Below, one piece after another: positions 62,076 to 64,000 of a stretch of 64,000 bases of DNA. Source of the DNA: Micromonospora sp. KC213. GTDB lineage: Bacteria > Actinomycetota > Actinomycetes > Mycobacteriales > Micromonosporaceae. The position numbers and the translations under genes are program-made. Position 1 is the first letter of the stretch. Each line of letters opens with the position of its first letter. The stretch is from assembly GCF_004348325.1 (NCBI RefSeq), contig NZ_SMKF01000001.1:1-64000 (forward strand). The letters run 5' to 3'. Under the pieces are notes generated by a model. It was not told the DNA's origin and did not search any database. It worked only from the letters and a program-made list of their open reading frames with translations.

Positions 62076-63039
62076 CCCTCCTCCGTTGGACGCGGAACTG
62101 GCCAATCCGCTGCGGGCCATCTTGGCCGACCTACCGCCCCTGACGCTCGAGAGCATCCCCGACCGGCGGGCCCGAACCGCAGCGACCGGGATGACCGACG
62201 ACGAGATCCGTCGTGGCGGCGCCTTCGAAGTGCGATGGCTCGACCTGCCGGCGGCCGGCGGCGACGGCACGATGAGGCTGCTGGTCTGCCGGAACACGGC
62301 CGCGCGCGAGCCACATCCCGCGATCTTCAACATTCACGGCGGCGGCATGGTGGCCGGCGATGCGCGGTGCGCCGACCTCGGTGGCGAGTTGCGGCGGGCC
62401 GAGGCACTGCGGCTGTCGGTCCTCGCCATCGAGTACCGTCTGGCCCCGGAGCATCCCGATCCGGCCCCGGTGGAGGACTGCCACGCCGCGCTGCGGTGGA
62501 TCGTGGAGCACGCCGACGAGCTGGGCATCGACCCCCGCCGCATCGTCGTCAGCGGTAACAGCGCCGGTGGGGGTCTCGCTGCCGGGGTGTCGCTGCTCGC
62601 CCGAGACCGGCGCACCGCACGGCCGCTGGGGCAGATGCTCCAATGCCCGATGCTCGACGACCGGTGCGACACCGAGTCGGCGCGCCAGATGGAGTCCGTG
62701 GGCCTCTGGCACACCGGATCCAACCGGACCGGCTGGCGGGCGCTGCTCGGGGACCGGCAGGGCGGCGCCAACGTGTCCTGCTATGCGGCGCCTGCCCGCG
62801 CATCCGATCTGCGCGGTCTTCCACCGACGTTCGTCGACGTCGGCGCAGTGGAGTCGTTGCGGGACGAGGCGATGCTGTTCGCCATGCGTCTGTGCCAGGC
62901 GGGGGTCGCCACCGAGCTGCACGTGTGGTCTGGCGCGTTCCACAGCTTCGACCAGTGGGTGCCCGAGGCGGAGGTGTCCCGGGCGGCAGAGGCGGCCCGG
63001 CTCTCCTGGCTCCGCCGGCTCCTCAACCAGACAGGATGA
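62062..63039 (+). CDS. HSL-family alpha/beta hydrolase (esterase)
   Basis: A 325-residue hormone-sensitive-lipase-type enzyme: oxyanion motif FNIHGGGMVAGD, LAIEYRLAPEHPDPAP, nucleophile Ser in VVSGNSAGGGLAAG, FVDVGAVESLRDEA with the Asp and GAFHSFDQW with the His. No signal peptide. It overlaps the oxygenase gene by 14 bases. A deacylase or acyl-transfer role in the pathway is possible. Confidence 0.85.
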   Translation: MTVGSPPPLDAELANPLRAILADLPPLTLESIPDRRARTAATGMTDDEIRRGGAFEVRWLDLPAAGGDGTMRLLVCRNTAAREPHPAIFNIHGGGMVAGDARCADLGGELRRAEALRLSVLAIEYRLAPEHPDPAPVEDCHAALRWIVEHADELGIDPRRIVVSGNSAGGGLAAGVSLLARDRRTARPLGQMLQCPMLDDRCDTESARQMESVGLWHTGSNRTGWRALLGDRQGGANVSCYAAPARASDLRGLPPTFVDVGAVESLRDEAMLFAMRLCQAGVATELHVWSGAFHSFDQWVPEAEVSRAAEAARLSWLRRLLNQTG

Positions 63040-63062
63040 GAACGGCTCCACGAGGAGGCCCG

Positions 63063-64000
63063 ATGCGTCAACCCAAGCTAAGTCTGATCATCCCGTACGA
63101 GAGACGGCTGGACAATCTGCGGCTCGCCCTGCAGGGCCTCGCCCGGCAGACGATGTCACCGGCGGACTTCGAAGTCGTCGTCGGCACCACGAAGTACGAC
63201 GACGACTACGTCGCCACCTGCCGGGAGGTGGTCGACCGGATCAACCTGGTGACCGTCATGTCCGACGAGCGGTTCGAGATCCCGCGAGCCCGGAACCTGG
63301 CCATGCGACAGGCCACCGGAGACGTTATCGTCAACATCGACGCCGACACCCTGCTGCCGCCCCACGGCCTGCAGCACCTTTACGAGCGGCACTACGCCTT
63401 CGGACAGAACGCGTGCGTCGTGGGGCAGGTCGTGGGGTACGGCAACAACTACGACGGCGATGTCTCGCACGTCGTACCGGAGCCGTTCGAGATCTGGCAG
63501 AAGCGCCTGGAGGACCTGCACGGCATCGTGGAGCGACCACGTGATCCGCGGTTCCAAGTCGAGCACGTCATACCGTGGAGCTTCGCCTGGACGGGCCTCG
63601 TGGCGCTGCCGGCCGGGTTGGTCAGGAAGCACGACCTCTACTTCGACGAGTCGTTCATCGGATGGGGCGTCGACGACATCGAGTGGGGCTATCGCATCGC
63701 GGCCACCGGTACACCGATCCTGTTGCGTCCGGACGCGTACGCCATACATCTCCCCCACGTCCGGGACAGTGCCGCCAACTTCGTCACCGAGGCGATCACG
63801 TACCGCCAGTTCCTCCGCAAGTGGCCAGGCCCGGACGTGGAGCTCGCGGCGGCGTTCAGCGACTACGAAGCGAACGGCCTCTACCTGGACTACCTCGCCG
63901 CAGTGCGAGCCGTCCTCCGGGACGGCGCAGACCTGCTGGGCACGGTGCGCGTCGTGACGGATGGCACCGCGTCGCTGTTTCTCGGCGTGCCCCTCGATCG
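63063..64000 (+). CDS. GT2/GT7C-type glycosyltransferase, cut by the window edge
   Basis: It starts at ATG 63063 behind GAGGAGG. At least 312 residues are seen, and no stop occurs before base 64000. Motifs: LSLIIPYERRLDNLRLALQGLARQ, IPRARNLAMRQATGDVIVNIDADTLLP (DxD), and FIGWGVDDIEWGYRIAATG, the galactosyltransferase C-terminal motif also found in the GT2 at 25613. It continues the plus-strand operon, so the cluster extends past the right edge. Confidence 0.8.
   Translation, partial: MRQPKLSLIIPYERRLDNLRLALQGLARQTMSPADFEVVVGTTKYDDDYVATCREVVDRINLVTVMSDERFEIPRARNLAMRQATGDVIVNIDADTLLPPHGLQHLYERHYAFGQNACVVGQVVGYGNNYDGDVSHVVPEPFEIWQKRLEDLHGIVERPRDPRFQVEHVIPWSFAWTGLVALPAGLVRKHDLYFDESFIGWGVDDIEWGYRIAATGTPILLRPDAYAIHLPHVRDSAANFVTEAITYRQFLRKWPGPDVELAAAFSDYEANGLYLDYLAAVRAVLRDGADLLGTVRVVTDGTASLFLGVPLD

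Noticed and set aside
1-64000. CRISPR arrays, rRNA or tRNA genes, integrase and attachment sites
   Set aside because: No regularly spaced repeats, no rRNA-like segments and no integrase gene seen. tRNA genes cannot be fully excluded by eye, but none is apparent in the gaps.

Overview
The window is high-GC DNA with tightly packed genes, many GTG starts and ATGA/GTGA stop-start overlaps. This points to a filamentous actinomycete, most likely Micromonosporaceae or Streptomycetaceae. The genus is an inference; no rRNA or tRNA is visible.

The left part (1-25 kb) is accessory and catabolic. It holds a secreted GH59-type glycosidase, a broken secreted hydrolase and lectin, a cytosolic GH15 enzyme, a sulfotransferase, a hemerythrin-like protein, a membrane-anchored alpha/beta hydrolase and a flavin reductase. 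A minus-strand operon (17.0 to 11.4 kb) encodes a GT1 glycosyltransferase, a two-subunit Rieske ring-hydroxylating oxygenase, an MFS transporter and a carboxymuconolactone-decarboxylase-like protein. A decayed IS605-type TnpB remnant interrupts it. Next comes a LacI-controlled sugar ABC importer with an alpha-toroid glycosidase; three copies of one operator sit on its two divergent promoters.

From about 25.3 kb to the right edge lies what looks like one large biosynthetic gene cluster that runs out of the window. Its core is a 2-deoxy-scyllo-inosose-synthase-like sugar phosphate cyclase (29357-30496), next to a PLP aminotransferase of the scyllo-inosose/2-deoxystreptamine type, two GT2 glycosyltransferases and a drug-efflux MFS protein. 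Around this core are many carbohydrate genes: a YicI-like GH31, two paralogous GH3 enzymes with a beta-trefoil insertion, a GH4 and a BadF-type sugar kinase, plus a GT, an FkbM methyltransferase and a HAD phosphatase. The right part is an operon: oxidoreductase, second DegT aminotransferase, stand-alone NRPS adenylation-carrier protein, type II thioesterase, class III aminotransferase, thymidine phosphorylase-like enzyme, Fe(II)/2-oxoglutarate oxygenase, HSL-type esterase and a further glycosyltransferase.

A StrR/ParB-type regulator (44242-45273, with a TTA codon) lies inside the cluster. By eye I find three palindromes matching the known StrR box layout (9-bp half sites, exactly 11 bp apart), one in each of the three main intergenic control regions. 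One of them lies between a ribosomal-protection (Tet(M)/OtrA-like) GTPase and the NRPS operon. I infer an undescribed aminocyclitol (aminoglycoside-like) product carrying an amino-acid-derived group, acting on the ribosome, with dedicated self-resistance and StrR control. The product itself cannot be named from the sequence.
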